DNA from: Poa pratensis
Lineage: Eukaryota > Streptophyta > Magnoliopsida > Poales > Poaceae
Assembly: GCA_947311845.1 (NCBI GenBank)
Contig: CAMZMU010000071.1
Span: forward strand, 20,385,399-20,449,398
Length of the DNA stretch: 64,000 nt
Direction of reading: 5' to 3'
Shown here: positions 1 to 9,167 of the stretch, in pieces
Layout of the letters: the number at the start of each line of letters is the position of its first letter
How positions within the stretch are numbered: the first letter of the stretch is position 1
Position numbers and translations under genes: made by a program
The notes under the pieces: generated by a model
The model's input: only the letters and a program-made list of their open reading frames with translations
Database searches by the model: none
What the model was told of the DNA's origin: nothing

Positions 1-2
1 GC

Positions 3-992
3 GGCACGGCTTATCTTCTGCTGTACGTGGACGACGTCGTGCTCACCGCGTCCTCCGATGTGCTGCTTCGTCGCATCATCGACCAGCTGCACCGCGAGTT
101 CTCCATCAAGGATCTCGGCGCCCTCCACTACTTCCTCGGCATCAGCGTCAAGCGCACGCAGGATGGTTTCTTCCTCTCGCAAGGGAAATATGCTGAAGAA
201 CTGCTGGAGCGAGCGAACATGTCCTCCTGCCATGCTTCTTCAACACCGATCGACACGAGCGCCAAGGTTGCTGCCGCCGCTGGGGATCCCGTCGCTGACG
301 CTTCTGAATACCGGAGCATCGTCGGCGGGCTGCAGTACCTCACAATGACCAGACCCGACATCACCTACGCCGTGCAGCAGGCCTGCCTCCACATGCACGC
401 GCCCAAGGACAGTCACCTCGCCATCGTCAAGCGGATCTTGCGGTATGTCAGCGGCACTGCTGGCTATGGGCTGCACCTTCAGCGTTCATCATCTCTCGAC
501 CTCGTCGCGTACTCTGACGCGGACTGGGCTGGCTGCCCCGACACTCGACGCTCTACTTCAGGCTATGCTGTCTTTCTCGGCGACGCCCTCGTGTCGTGGT
601 CCTCCAAGCGGCAACCCACTGTTTCGCGCTCAAGCGCCGAGGCAGAGTACCGCGGCGTCGCCAACGTCGTTGCAGAGAGCTGCTGGCTGCATCAACTCCT
701 CGGTGAACTACACGTTCCCATCTCCAAGGCCACGGTTGTGTACTGTGATAACATCTCCTCTGTGTACATGGCTGCCAACCCAGTACATCATCGGCGGACG
801 AAGCACATAGAATTGGACATCCACTTCGTCAGAGAAAAGGTTGCCCTTGGACAGGTGCGCGTTCTACATGTTCCCACGTCGCAGCAGTACGCCGACATCA
901 TGACGAAAGGGCTGCCAACCTTGGCGTTTCAGGAATTTCGTTCCAGTTTGTGCGTTCGACCACCTGACGCTCAAACTGCGGGGGGGTGTTAG
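3..992 (+). CDS. Copia pol fragment: reverse transcriptase C-terminus and RNase H
   Basis: The frame is open from base 3 to a TAG at 990-992. It starts just before the RT catalytic box YVDD (bases 24-35). The RT thumb and connection region follows, with FSIKDLGALHYFLGI, then [18 protein letters not shown]. The RNase H domain comes next, with YSDADWAGCPDTRRST, SSAEAEYRGV, CDN and a C-terminal HIELDIHFVREKV. These blocks are diagnostic of plant Ty1/Copia pol. No internal stop is seen in the 330 codons present, so this end looks intact. The stop codon lies inside the LTR, which starts at 987. The N-terminal gag, protease and integrase parts are outside the window. Confidence 0.93.
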   Translation, partial: GTAYLLLYVDDVVLTASSDVLLRRIIDQLHREFSIKDLGALHYFLGISVKRTQDGFFLSQGKYAEELLERANMSSCHASSTPIDTSAKVAAAAGDPVADASEYRSIVGGLQYLTMTRPDITYAVQQACLHMHAPKDSHLAIVKRILRYVSGTAGYGLHLQRSSSLDLVAYSDADWAGCPDTRRSTSGYAVFLGDALVSWSSKRQPTVSRSSAEAEYRGVANVVAESCWLHQLLGELHVPISKATVVYCDNISSVYMAANPVHHRRTKHIELDIHFVREKVALGQVRVLHVPTSQQYADIMTKGLPTLAFQEFRSSLCVRPPDAQTAGGC

Positions 993-1197
993 CGATAAAC
1001 CTGTATTCTGACTCTTTCATGCACATTGTAACTAACTCCTAGAGTCCTAGTCGTCAGGCCTTATCCCATGACTCTAGGCCACCTCTCACGTTCTGTTAGA
1101 CACGATCTACACGATCACATAAGCTGTACTATATACCTGAGGCAATACAACGATAGCACTCACGGAGTGCCTTCCAATCCTATTCTAGTCTTCTACA
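987..1197 (+). repeat. Copia 3' LTR
   Basis: The LTR starts TGTTAGCGAT right after the G-rich polypurine tract (980-986) and ends ...TTCTACA. At 211 bp it is short, as in some Copia lineages. Only this LTR is in the window, so divergence from its partner cannot be measured. Confidence 0.75.
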
Positions 1198-1198
1198 G

Positions 1199-1525
1199 AA
1201 AGCCCAGGTGATCTTCCTGGAGGAGGAGGTCAAGAAGCTCCGGGCCGCCAACCAGCAACTCCTGAGGAGGCTGCGGGGGCAAGCGGCGCTCGAGGCCGAG
1301 GTGGTGAGGTTATCGAGCCTCTTGCTCGATGTCCGAGGCAAGATTGACGCAGAGGTCGGTGACATCCTGCTCCATGTCGAGCCTCCTGCTCCATGCTTTC
1401 GTACTGACGTTCAGGCGGCGGCGGTCGGGGAGGATCGTGAGATCGATGAGAGTGGCGTCGTTTCAAGAGATCATGGTGTTCCTCAAGTGGATGCTGTTGC
1501 GAGCTTTGTGAACTCTGCTGCCTAA
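1199..1525 (+). pseudogene. bZIP transcription factor, C-terminal fragment (leucine zipper onward), 5' side cut by Copia
   Basis: Reading from 1199 the frame gives KAQVIFLEEEVKKLRAANQQ, then a leucine zipper with a QAALEAEVVRL block and LLLDVRGKIDAEVG, and it ends VASFVNSAA at TAA 1523-1525. The heptad leucines and the LEEEVKKLRA block are typical of plant bZIP dimerisation domains. The QAALEAEV and LLDVRGKI blocks recall the group F (bZIP19/23-like, zinc-deficiency) members; that subgroup is inference. The basic DNA-binding region that should come just before KAQ is replaced by the Copia LTR ending at 1197. The remainder cannot bind DNA as it stands. No start codon is present (the first in-frame candidate is a GTG), so this is an interrupted or pseudogenised exon unless the 5' half persists left of the window. 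Confidence 0.7.
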
Positions 1526-2389
1526 TTGGCTGAGGATGACTTTACTCTCAGTTCTTCATACACAGCGTCAGCTGGTATATTTTTGGCTGTTGTATAGGTT
1601 GCCTGGATAAATACACCACTGAGCGGCTGTGTCTCCTAGTTGCTTTTAGCAAGTCGTATGGGGTTTGTCCAGCGGCTGCTTTGAACCTTTGTTTTGTCCT
1701 GAACCACGTTTGTGGATGCTGTTTCTCAGTTTCTTAATTGAAATTGGGGCTAAAAGCTACCATGTCAAGTTATTGATGATCATAAGTTATTTACTTTTTT
1801 TGGTTTGTATTGTATACTATTGGAAGAAGCTAAAACAAGTATGACAGAACATGTTCTCTGTTCATCTCCTTTGAATACACCACTGTTCAATTTTTCAAAT
1901 GGACTCTGTAATGAAATAATCATCTACTAGGGTTTCGAGCCCTAGTGCAGCACTGAAATGGTGAACTGGGAACTAAGAGAACGACTCGAGAGGGAGATAA
2001 TATGTGAGTATATAGGGCCCAATTATGGTTGTTTCAGATTCATTTCTTTTTTATTCAGATCTTGGGTTGTGTCTAAATATTCCCATTAAAACTTTTGGAC
2101 CCCTGGATTCAGAACACATCGCGTAGAAAAAAATAAACGAAAGTCCGCCGAAGTACGTTGTTCCGTTTTTATTTATGTTTCTGCATAAAAAATTATGTTT
2201 TGTTTCGGTTTCAAATTTTTTGTTTCCGTATTTTAATTACGCTTCACACGGCCCAAGCCTCCGGCGACGGGTCTTACTTCGCTCCGGTAGAAGTTAGACT
2301 TTATCTAGATATCTTTGTATTAAATTTGAACCACAATCAAATAACACTCCAACTTAAGACAAATTTCATCTTGTAGTATGAACGAGAAC
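1526..2389. other. 3' flank of the bZIP fragment; no gene seen
   Basis: The stretch is AT-rich, probably the former 3'UTR and downstream DNA of the bZIP gene. A short palindrome (ctagggttt cgagccctag, about 1928-1946) and T-rich tracts are present. No coding sequence or clear transposon end was recognised. Confidence 0.4.
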
Positions 2390-2990
2390 CTTCTCCTGAA
2401 CACAAAGAAAACACTTCTGAGGCCAAACAACCACTAAGGTATAAACAGTTATACCAACAAAGTCTGAAAAACTTAAATTTAGCAATAGGAACTAACTTTG
2501 TCATCATATCAACAGGGTTATCATAAGTACAAATCTTGCATACCTTTAATTTATGTTGAGCAACAACATCACAAATATAATGGTATTTGACATCAATGTG
2601 TTTTCTTCTCTAATGAAACATCTGATTCTCCGCAAGGTATATGCCACTCTGACAGTCACAAAATAAAAGGTAATGCAAGAATCATCTCCAGAAAGCGTAG
2701 CATACAAACATTTCAATCAAACCGATTCTTTGCACGCTTCGGCGATAGCCATGTATTCAGTTTCAGTGGTAGACTGTGCAACAACTAGCTGCAGTGTTGC
2801 CTTCCAACTAACGGCACAACCACCAATAGTGAACACATAACTTATGAGGGACTTCCTCTTGTATAATCAGCATCAAAATATGAATCCACATAGCCAACTC
2901 GCTCATTGGTCTTGCCGAACTTGAAGCATAAGGTAACTGAAAATCCACCAAACAACCTTAGCTCCCAATAACTGACAAAGAGCTAGGATA
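2390..2990 (-). pseudogene. Decayed Copia RNase H relic
   Basis: On the minus strand, near 2930-2690, broken frames give FGKTNERVGYVDS, then a FDADYTRG-like block, then GGCAVSWKATLQLVVAQSTTE and EYMAIAEACKE. These are the Copia RNase H motifs (SDADWAG..., SWKS..., STTEAEYMA). Stops and frameshifts are frequent and no LTR was recognised, so this is an old fragment unrelated to the intact Copia at the left edge. Confidence 0.65.
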
Positions 2991-3214
2991 AAAGGACACA
3001 ACCAAAAAAGAGAAGATAGGTTTGTCTTCATCTGTGTAGAACTGCTATATCGTTAACGAACTTATTCCAGGAGTGCTATAGAGCCGAGTCTAAGAAAGTC
3101 GCCGTGTTATTAGTTTCTTACCTCAGAAAGTCTCACACACGGGGCACCTCACAAATTTCGAATCACTCACTCAGGCCCATTGTCAAATCCTACTCAGCAA
3201 TTGTCGAATCCTAC

Positions 3215-3640
3215 TCAGGAGAAAAAGGAGGTACTTATGTATGGCGGAACTGGCCAATCTAGTCTTTCATAATAAAGAGATAGATGTAACTGGTATGAAA
3301 TGACTTATTAGCAGAGTAAAACGTCATTTCGAAATGGGATATACATCCTATATACTGGATCAACTAAAGACTCTAGGCTTCCATCAAGCCACTACTATAT
3401 CGATTTTGTTAGGAATCGAGCATCTTTTAACAATACCCTCTAAGGGATGGTTAGTCCAAGACACTAAAGAACATAGTTTTTCTTTTGAAGAAACACTATT
3501 ATTATGCGGCGATACACGAGGTAGAAAAATTACGCCAATCCGTTGAGATATGGTATGCGACAAGTGAATATTTGAAACAAGAAATGAATTCTAATTTTCG
3601 GATAACGGATCCTTCTAATCCAGTCTATCTAATGTCTCTT
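3215..3640 (+). pseudogene. rpoC2: Nuclear plastid DNA (NUPT): 5' end of rpoC2 with its upstream sequence
   Basis: The segment begins with the plastid-like leader aaaaaggaggtacttatgt and an ATG at 3241 opening MAELANLVFHNKEID. After a small deletion it continues [20 protein letters not shown], then [12 protein letters not shown], then in a second frame [19 protein letters not shown] and [14 protein letters not shown]. This is the N-terminus of the plastid RNA polymerase beta'' subunit. At least two frame disruptions and many substitutions show it is a non-functional nuclear copy and not contaminating plastid DNA. Similarity to rpoC2 stops near 3640, where the true gene would run on for several kilobases. 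Confidence 0.88.
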
Positions 3641-4040
3641 CGACTTTTTTTTTGCTTTATTATTTATTTAATTTCAAATTTTCCCTCTTCCTCTATCCCT
3701 ATCCCTAGGTACAATGTTTGCATCAATAGAGAACCTTTTATTCTGTATGAATATGTATTATTCCATTACAGTTTCTTTCCAAAACTGTTCAAGAAAAATC
3801 CCGAACAGAATCTAAAATTGATGGTACAATGTGAGCTTATACATGCGGTTAGACACTCTTCAAATAAGAATCCATTTTTAACTGTTTTGGTGAGTCTTCC
3901 GATATGTTTTGACAACCTATGTTGCGTTGAAAGGATATATGTATGATCCAATCGATTGCATGATTGCATAAGACCCGCGGTAGCAATAGAATGGAGAAAG
4001 ATACATAATTAAATTTAGATTACAACAGAATAAATTCATC
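3641..4040. other. Probable continuation of the plastid-derived insert (locus not identified)
   Basis: The sequence from 3641 has the composition of plastid intergenic DNA and contains a stretch (about 3700-3990) that looks familiar from grass plastid spacers. I could not assign it to a named region. If plastid, it does not follow rpoC2 in the plastid genome, so the NUPT would be a mosaic of two joined pieces. No coding function is seen. Confidence 0.35.
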
Positions 4041-4091
4041 GGTATACATTGTGGATTTGTGGGTGCTCACCTCTGTCTCCACGCGATGATT

Positions 4092-4441
4092 TGCTCCCGA
4101 GCTCTAGTGATCTCACCGTTTTAAAAAATCAAAAAGTATATTTAAAAGTTTCAAAAAATTCCGAAAAAACATGCATATTCTTAATGATATATTCTACCAG
4201 CGTGGTAAATCGTGATGCAAAATATCTTATGTTTTGAGGTACGCAAAAATAACAAATGTATAGACTTGAGTATAGCGTATAATGTATACAAATTTTCAAC
4301 GCCCATAATACAAAATATTTTACATTGAAATAATGCACACTTATAGTATACTTCATTAAGAGCATGCATACTTTAAAAATTAACTTATAAATATGATTTC
4401 CAAATTCTTTTAAACTTGCAGAGCACTCATGCTCGGGAGCA
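4092..4441. mobile_element. MITE-like element with 18-bp terminal inverted repeats
   Basis: The left end reads tgctcccgagctctagtg and the right end is its near-complement (cactcatgctcgggagca), giving 15 of 18 matching positions. The interior is AT-rich with no ORF, and the length is about 350 bp. The interior phrase around tcaaaaaattccgaaaaaa resembles other small fold-back elements in this window (47.3 and 49.2 kb). No target duplication was confirmed. Confidence 0.6.
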
Positions 4442-4660
4442 AAAAGTTATTTCCGGCAATCCACCCGTATCTGTCCACATGAATATATATAATCGTTTTG
4501 TTCGAGTTCCGGCCCATACCCCGGCGCAACCAGCCCCCGTGGTTCTGGAGCGCTCCACGTCGCCTCGCACCTTCGCGCACCCCACCTAACACGGGCCCCC
4601 GCGCCGTACAGCGAACGCCGCACTGCTCACTCCATCGGCTCCGCCTCCCGCACTACGGCC

Positions 4661-4672
4661 TCGTCTATATCA
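4661..4672 (+). promoter_or_regulatory. Candidate TATA box of the RING ligase gene
   Basis: A tctatatc motif lies in a GC-rich promoter-like stretch. It is about 120 bp upstream of a good splice donor (GAG|GTACCG at 4792/4793). This fits a short non-coding first exon of roughly 4695-4792. Confidence 0.4.
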
Positions 4673-4694
4673 GAGCAGCGCAGTGCCTGATCAT

Positions 4695-4792
4695 ATCCGT
4701 CGCACAGTGCCACACTCCTCGCCACTCCCCCCATCGCCCCCAACTGCTCGTCCCTCCGCCCTTCCGCACCCCCGGATCAAGCATCGATCGAG
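4695..4792 (+). other. Inferred non-coding exon 1 (5'UTR) of the RING ligase gene
   Basis: CT-rich leader sequence ends at a consensus donor. The matching acceptor (ctgttgcag|aaacaag) is at 7600/7601, seven bases before the ATG at 7608. The 2.8-kb intron between them contains no conserved coding sequence. The exon start is estimated from the TATA-like motif only. Confidence 0.45.
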
Positions 4793-5032
4793 GTACCGTA
4801 CCATCTCAACCCCGATCGACGCTCTTCTGTTCGTTTGATGTTCTTCGTGCTAATCTCCTAGGGATTTAGTTTGTTTTGTTTTGAAACGATAATCGGGTAG
4901 GGTTTCTGCATGCGTCGATTCGGCAGCCCATTTCGTGTCCAATTGCGTGAGATTTGGACAGATTGTTGCCGAACCGTGGACGGGTGGTTTGCTAGATTCA
5001 TACATTTGATTCATGGCATTGTGCCTCTCATT

Positions 5033-7010
5033 TCCCGGCTTAATCAGGGGGGAATTGGGGCATGGCCTCGAAGAACTTGCTCTGACGAGAGTTGTGACAG
5101 CAGGGGTTCTTTTAGTTTTCTTTTGCGCGAGAGAAGGAGTGTGTGGTCGTAGGTTAGCTACGTCGTCGCACAGAGATTTCCCCTTTTAAAATTGGATTTG
5201 GGGAACAAGTTGTTGCAACTTGCAGTAATACACTATGTTGAAATCTGGCACTACTAATTCTGTCCCACTTAGCAGCCACATGAAAAAATTAGTTTTGTCA
5301 CATAGCCAGGACGGTCGACTCCATTTTCTGTTATAATCGTGCGTCATGCATGCTGAGAGATCCCAGACCAAAAGCTATTCTGTATGGTATCGTGCCTCGC
5401 TATCATAGCAAACCCATATATACTAGTATACACAAACTATATCCAAGCATTGGATGATCCTCTTTGGCCAAAGGAGTAGCCTGGACAGGCATATTACAAG
5501 AAGTGTAATGGACACTAAAGTGGATTTTCTTCTCTAATGGGATAATTGGCCCGTGAGGCTTATGGTCAGTGATCATATAAGTGGAGTTAATTTTTCTCTC
5601 TCTCGAAAACACCTAGAAGCGTGTCTTTGTATTAAGAAGAAGGCGCTAAGGTAGTGCAAACGATCAAGGCCTACAAAGATTTACAATATGAGGTATATGC
5701 CGGGTTCTAAAAAAATGCAGGTGGGGAAACAAAGAACTACCTTATAATTCACCCCAAAAAATCACTCGAAATTACCTTGTTTATTCAGAGAATACCATGC
5801 AGTAGCCTACTCAGAGGCAACATTCTAAATTTTTGATAGAGTAAATTACCTCGCCTAAGTTTTAAATCCATGTGATGAGTTTTCCATGTACAACCCTGGG
5901 GGATGAGGTTATTGCCAAAACACCGAGTCTCATAACTAGTGCAGCGTAGTAAAATCAGCAACGAGAAACTTGAGTTTCAGTGACACTGTTCTCAGTGGGA
6001 TAAGTTTAGAAGTACCTTCAGTAAAAGCGGCAAAGAGAAACTTGAGTTTCCTGGCTTAACCAGAGGGGGAATTGGGGCATGGCCTCGAAGAACTTGCTCT
6101 GACGAGAGTTGTGACATCAGGGGTTCTCTTTTCATTTTCTATCGCGAGAGAGGAGTGTCAAGTGTGTGGTGCTAGCTCTGGGCACGTCGTCGCAAAGGTC
6201 TATCGCCTTTTAAAATTGGGTTTGCGGAACAGGTTGTTGCAACTTGCAGTATGTTGAAATCTGGTATACTAATTCTGTCCCACTTAGCAGCCACATGAAA
6301 AAAAATAGTTTTGTCACATAGCCAGGTCGGTCGGCTCCATATTCTGTTATATTGTTATAATCGTGTGTCATGCATGGTGAGAGATCTCAGACCAAAAGCT
6401 ATTCTGTTTGGTATCGTGCCTGATTGTCTTAGCAAACTCGTATATAGTATGCACCCAAACTATATGCGAACATTGGATGATCCTATTTGGCCAAAGGAGT
6501 TGCTTGGAGAGGCATATTATAAGAAGTGTAATGGACAATAAAGTGGAATTTTTTTTGTCTAGTAGGATGATTGGCCCGTGAGACTTATGGTCAGTGATCA
6601 TGTAATTCGGGTTCTTTTTTTTATCGAACACACCTAGAAGCCTCTCTTTGCAATAAGAAGAAGGCGCTAAGATAGTGGAAACGAGCAAGGCCTACAAAGA
6701 TTTACGATATGAGGTATAAGTGGGGTTTCTAAAATGCAGTTGAGGAAACAAAGAACTACCTTAGAATTCACCAAAAAAGATACTGGAAATTACTTTGTTT
6801 ATTCAGAGAATACCATGTAGTAGCCTACTCAGTGGCAACCTTATAAATTGTGGACAGAGTAAATTACTTAGCTTAAATTTTAAATCCAACTGGTGAGTTT
6901 TCCATGTACGACCCTGGGGGTTGAGGTTCGTTGTCAAAACACCGACTCTCAGAAGCTAGTGCAGCATAGAAAAAGCAGCTAAAACCTTCAGTATTTCCAA
7001 ACTTTTTTTC
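5033..7010. repeat. 1-kb direct tandem duplication inside the 5'UTR intron
   Basis: Unit A (about 5033-6049) and unit B (about 6050-7010) share long collinear stretches. Examples are ggggcatggcctcgaagaac at 5058 and 6077, the block with agcagccacatgaaaaaa, and the blocks with gcatattacaagaagtgtaatgg and ggtcagtgatcat. Both units end in related sequence with gagaaacttgagtt. Substitutions and small indels throughout show the duplication is not recent. It lies wholly within the predicted first intron of the RING gene. Confidence 0.8.
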
Positions 7011-7607
7011 TTCCGGAATGCCAGTCTTTCCAAACCTCAGTGGGATAAGTTTCAGCGAGAAACTTGAGTTCTTCTTTATCTGTTGTTTCCTTCACATAAA
7101 GAGAAAAAAGAATTGTACAATAGCCCTGAATGCTTACCATGATGAGATCTGGAGTCTAGGTCACTAGACATTTCAGAGTTTATTCAGCATACGACAGAAA
7201 TCACACCTAATGACCTAATTAGACTGCTCAAGTTATCTTTTGTACATCGTAACAGAATGAGTTATATTCTATCTGTGACTAGTTGAACAATAGATTATCA
7301 CTACACTAACTGTGCCTTCTGACACCGTTCTCTTGGTCTCTTTCTGATTTGCATTTGCACAGATTTTATTGTTATAGGCTTGCAATCTTAGAAATCCAAA
7401 GTAAATAGGAATAGAGAGGTAATATTCGCATTGCAGCTAAACAAATAATTCTGTTCGTGATATACTTAATCTATATGAGCAGACTTGTCAATTTTTTCTT
7501 TAGTATTCACCTCGGCTACTTTACATTTTTAAAGATCATTCATCCTTGGTACTATATTGTAGAAACGTTCCGCTAATCCTGGGAGCTTAATCTGTTGCAG
7601 AAACAAG

Positions 7608-8390
7608 ATGTCAAATAGAGCCACACATTGGTGTTATGCCTGCCGTCGGCCAATTCGCCTTCGTGGACAAGATATAATCTGCCCCAACTGCAATGATGGC
7701 TTTATCCAAGAGATAAGTGAGATAGGAGGCGCGCTGAACACTTACGGTATCTTTGGACCCCGCTTCGACGAGCGCCAAGATAGAAGATTTGGAATGATGG
7801 AGGCTATGTCTGCCGTTTTGCGTCAACGGATGGCAGAAATGGGCAACAATCCTGTGTTTGATCCTAGTGCAGCTGGGGCAAGCACCGCACAAGGAAGGCA
7901 GCCCCCTAGGCTGATATTCGGCAGCAACACGCCTGCTCATTCGAGGGAGACCAGCGGAGTAAATGTTCTTGTGAGGGGAGGCCGCAGAATTGGCGCTGAT
8001 CGTCCAAACTTCAGTGGCTTGCTTGCCAGTCCCAGTCTTGAAGCTATGTTTGAGCAGCTGCTGCTGCAGACTAGCAACCGTCAAGGGCCAGCGCCGGCTC
8101 CACAGTCTGCGATCGACTCCATGCCGGTGGTGAAGATAAACCGCAGGCATCTCAACGACGATCCGCACTGTCCGGTCTGCACCGACAAGTTTGAAGTCGG
8201 CTCGGAGGCCAGGGAGATGCCTTGCAAGCACCTGTACCACACCAACTGCATCGTTCCCTGGCTGGCCCAGCACAACTCTTGCCCAGTTTGCCGCCATCCT
8301 CTGCCTCCACAGCGAGGATCAGACGCCGCCGCCATCGCTCGCCTTCAGTCCACGCTAACGAAGCCGCCAGCCGTGCGTGACCAGAGCTGA
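7608..8390 (+). CDS. RING-H2 E3 ubiquitin ligase with N-terminal zinc ribbon (RDUF/RZF1-like)
   Basis: The 260-residue ORF begins seven bases after a strong splice acceptor. Residues 7-32 form a zinc ribbon with Cys9, Cys12, Cys25 and Cys28 (HWCYACRRPI...IICPNC). Residues 188-228 form a RING-H2 domain with ligands Cys188, Cys191, Cys206, His208, His211, Cys214, Cys225 and Cys228. Trp218, the usual E2-contact residue, is present. This architecture is that of plant cytosolic or nuclear E3 ligases of the RDUF1/2 and RZF1 type, several of which act in drought and ABA responses; that role is family knowledge. The middle is low complexity. The ORF ends at TGA 8388-8390, but the tail expected in grass homologues (FLWPFGSSS ... 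ITYSEWHYDP) is encoded immediately downstream in another frame. The allele thus has a frameshift, or the sequence has an indel error. Confidence 0.85.
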   Translation: MSNRATHWCYACRRPIRLRGQDIICPNCNDGFIQEISEIGGALNTYGIFGPRFDERQDRRFGMMEAMSAVLRQRMAEMGNNPVFDPSAAGASTAQGRQPPRLIFGSNTPAHSRETSGVNVLVRGGRRIGADRPNFSGLLASPSLEAMFEQLLLQTSNRQGPAPAPQSAIDSMPVVKINRRHLNDDPHCPVCTDKFEVGSEAREMPCKHLYHTNCIVPWLAQHNSCPVCRHPLPPQRGSDAAAIARLQSTLTKPPAVRDQS

Positions 8391-8574
8391 TGTGAGGCCT
8401 GTTGCAAGGAACGATGATGACGACGGAAGCAACTCTTTCTCGTTTCTCTGGCCATTCGGCTCGTCGAGTCATGGCCCGAGTTCTTACCAGTACCAAGGAG
8501 CTGTGGGTGAGCCTGTCGTCTTCGACGAGGACCCCAGCCAGATAACCTATTCAGAGTGGCATTACGACCCCTGA
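8377..8574 (+). pseudogene. Out-of-frame C-terminal tail of the RING ligase
   Basis: In the +1 frame relative to the RING ORF, this segment encodes VTRADVRPVARNDDDD, then NSFSFLWPFGSS, and ends DEDPSQITYSEWHYDP at TGA 8572-8574. The serine-rich then acidic then EWHYDP ending matches what I expect at the C-terminus of this E3 family. A net one-base shift between about 8300 and 8377 would join it to the RING ORF. No plausible intron fits in that interval. If the shift is real, the protein loses about 65 C-terminal residues while keeping the RING. Confidence 0.65.
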
Positions 8575-9167
8575 CTCCCTGAGCTCCTGCTCCAAGCTGT
8601 CACTGCGGCAATTCTTGCTGTAAACCTGCAAACATGGTGTGAGTGAATCAACTTATGTTGCCTACCTGTGGGTGGATGGGAGCTGTGTATAACTGTAAAC
8701 CTGTGTACTGAGATGAACTACGTTCTGTAGTATATATATACCGGAATGTACTACCTGTGAGCTGAACTTCATTCCTTTTATTTTTGTTAGATGTACTCAA
8801 CGTCGTTCCTAACTGAGCAGTGAGCAGAATCCTGTCAAAGTTGGTGATGCCTGTTTTTTCTTCATCTCGCATAAAAGAATCGTGAAGGTGAGGGCCTGGA
8901 AACAGGATGCTGATTGTTGATCACGCGAGTCTGGAGATCCCATTTTGTCCTTGGTGCACGAGGCGGACCAGACTTATCTATCTCGCTTTGGGTCACCCAT
9001 GCTCCAAAACACATGCCGGGGACGAGGAACGCCACTTGACCGGAGGCAGAGCGGCCGGCCGCTCCAAACCCCGTCGTCTCCAAGCAGAGTGGGCGGCTTA
9101 GCTACTTTGTTCATCCCGTCCTTCCCCGTTCTCCGTCTCCCGGCTCCGGCTCCAGGCAGCTGCAGCC
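8575..9167. other. Intergenic region between the RING and CMK genes
   Basis: This holds the RING gene 3'UTR (to roughly 8.87 kb, with a tatatata tract near 8731) and then a GC-rich promoter and 5'UTR for CMK from about 8.95 kb. The two genes are in tandem, less than 600 bp apart. No clear TATA box was found for CMK. Confidence 0.45.

Larger units (their letters stand above)
1..1197 (+). mobile_element. Ty1/Copia retrotransposon, 3' end (pol C-terminus and 3' LTR)
   Basis: The window opens inside the reverse transcriptase of a Copia element, whose 5' part lies outside. The coding part runs to a purine-rich tract (seven Gs) and then a short LTR from 987 to 1197 that begins TG and ends CA. The five bases after the LTR (gaaag, 1198-1202) are the candidate target duplication; the partner copy would be left of the window. 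The element sits directly against bZIP coding sequence, so it appears to have inserted into that gene. Confidence 0.9.

Noticed and set aside
3241..3640. Functional rpoC2 gene or plastid contamination
   Set aside because: Frameshifts, deletions and many substitutions, with nuclear repeats on both sides, show a decayed nuclear copy.
7611..8297. 228-codon minus-strand ORF opposite the RING ligase
   Set aside because: It is antisense to a clear zinc-ribbon/RING coding sequence and has no domain.
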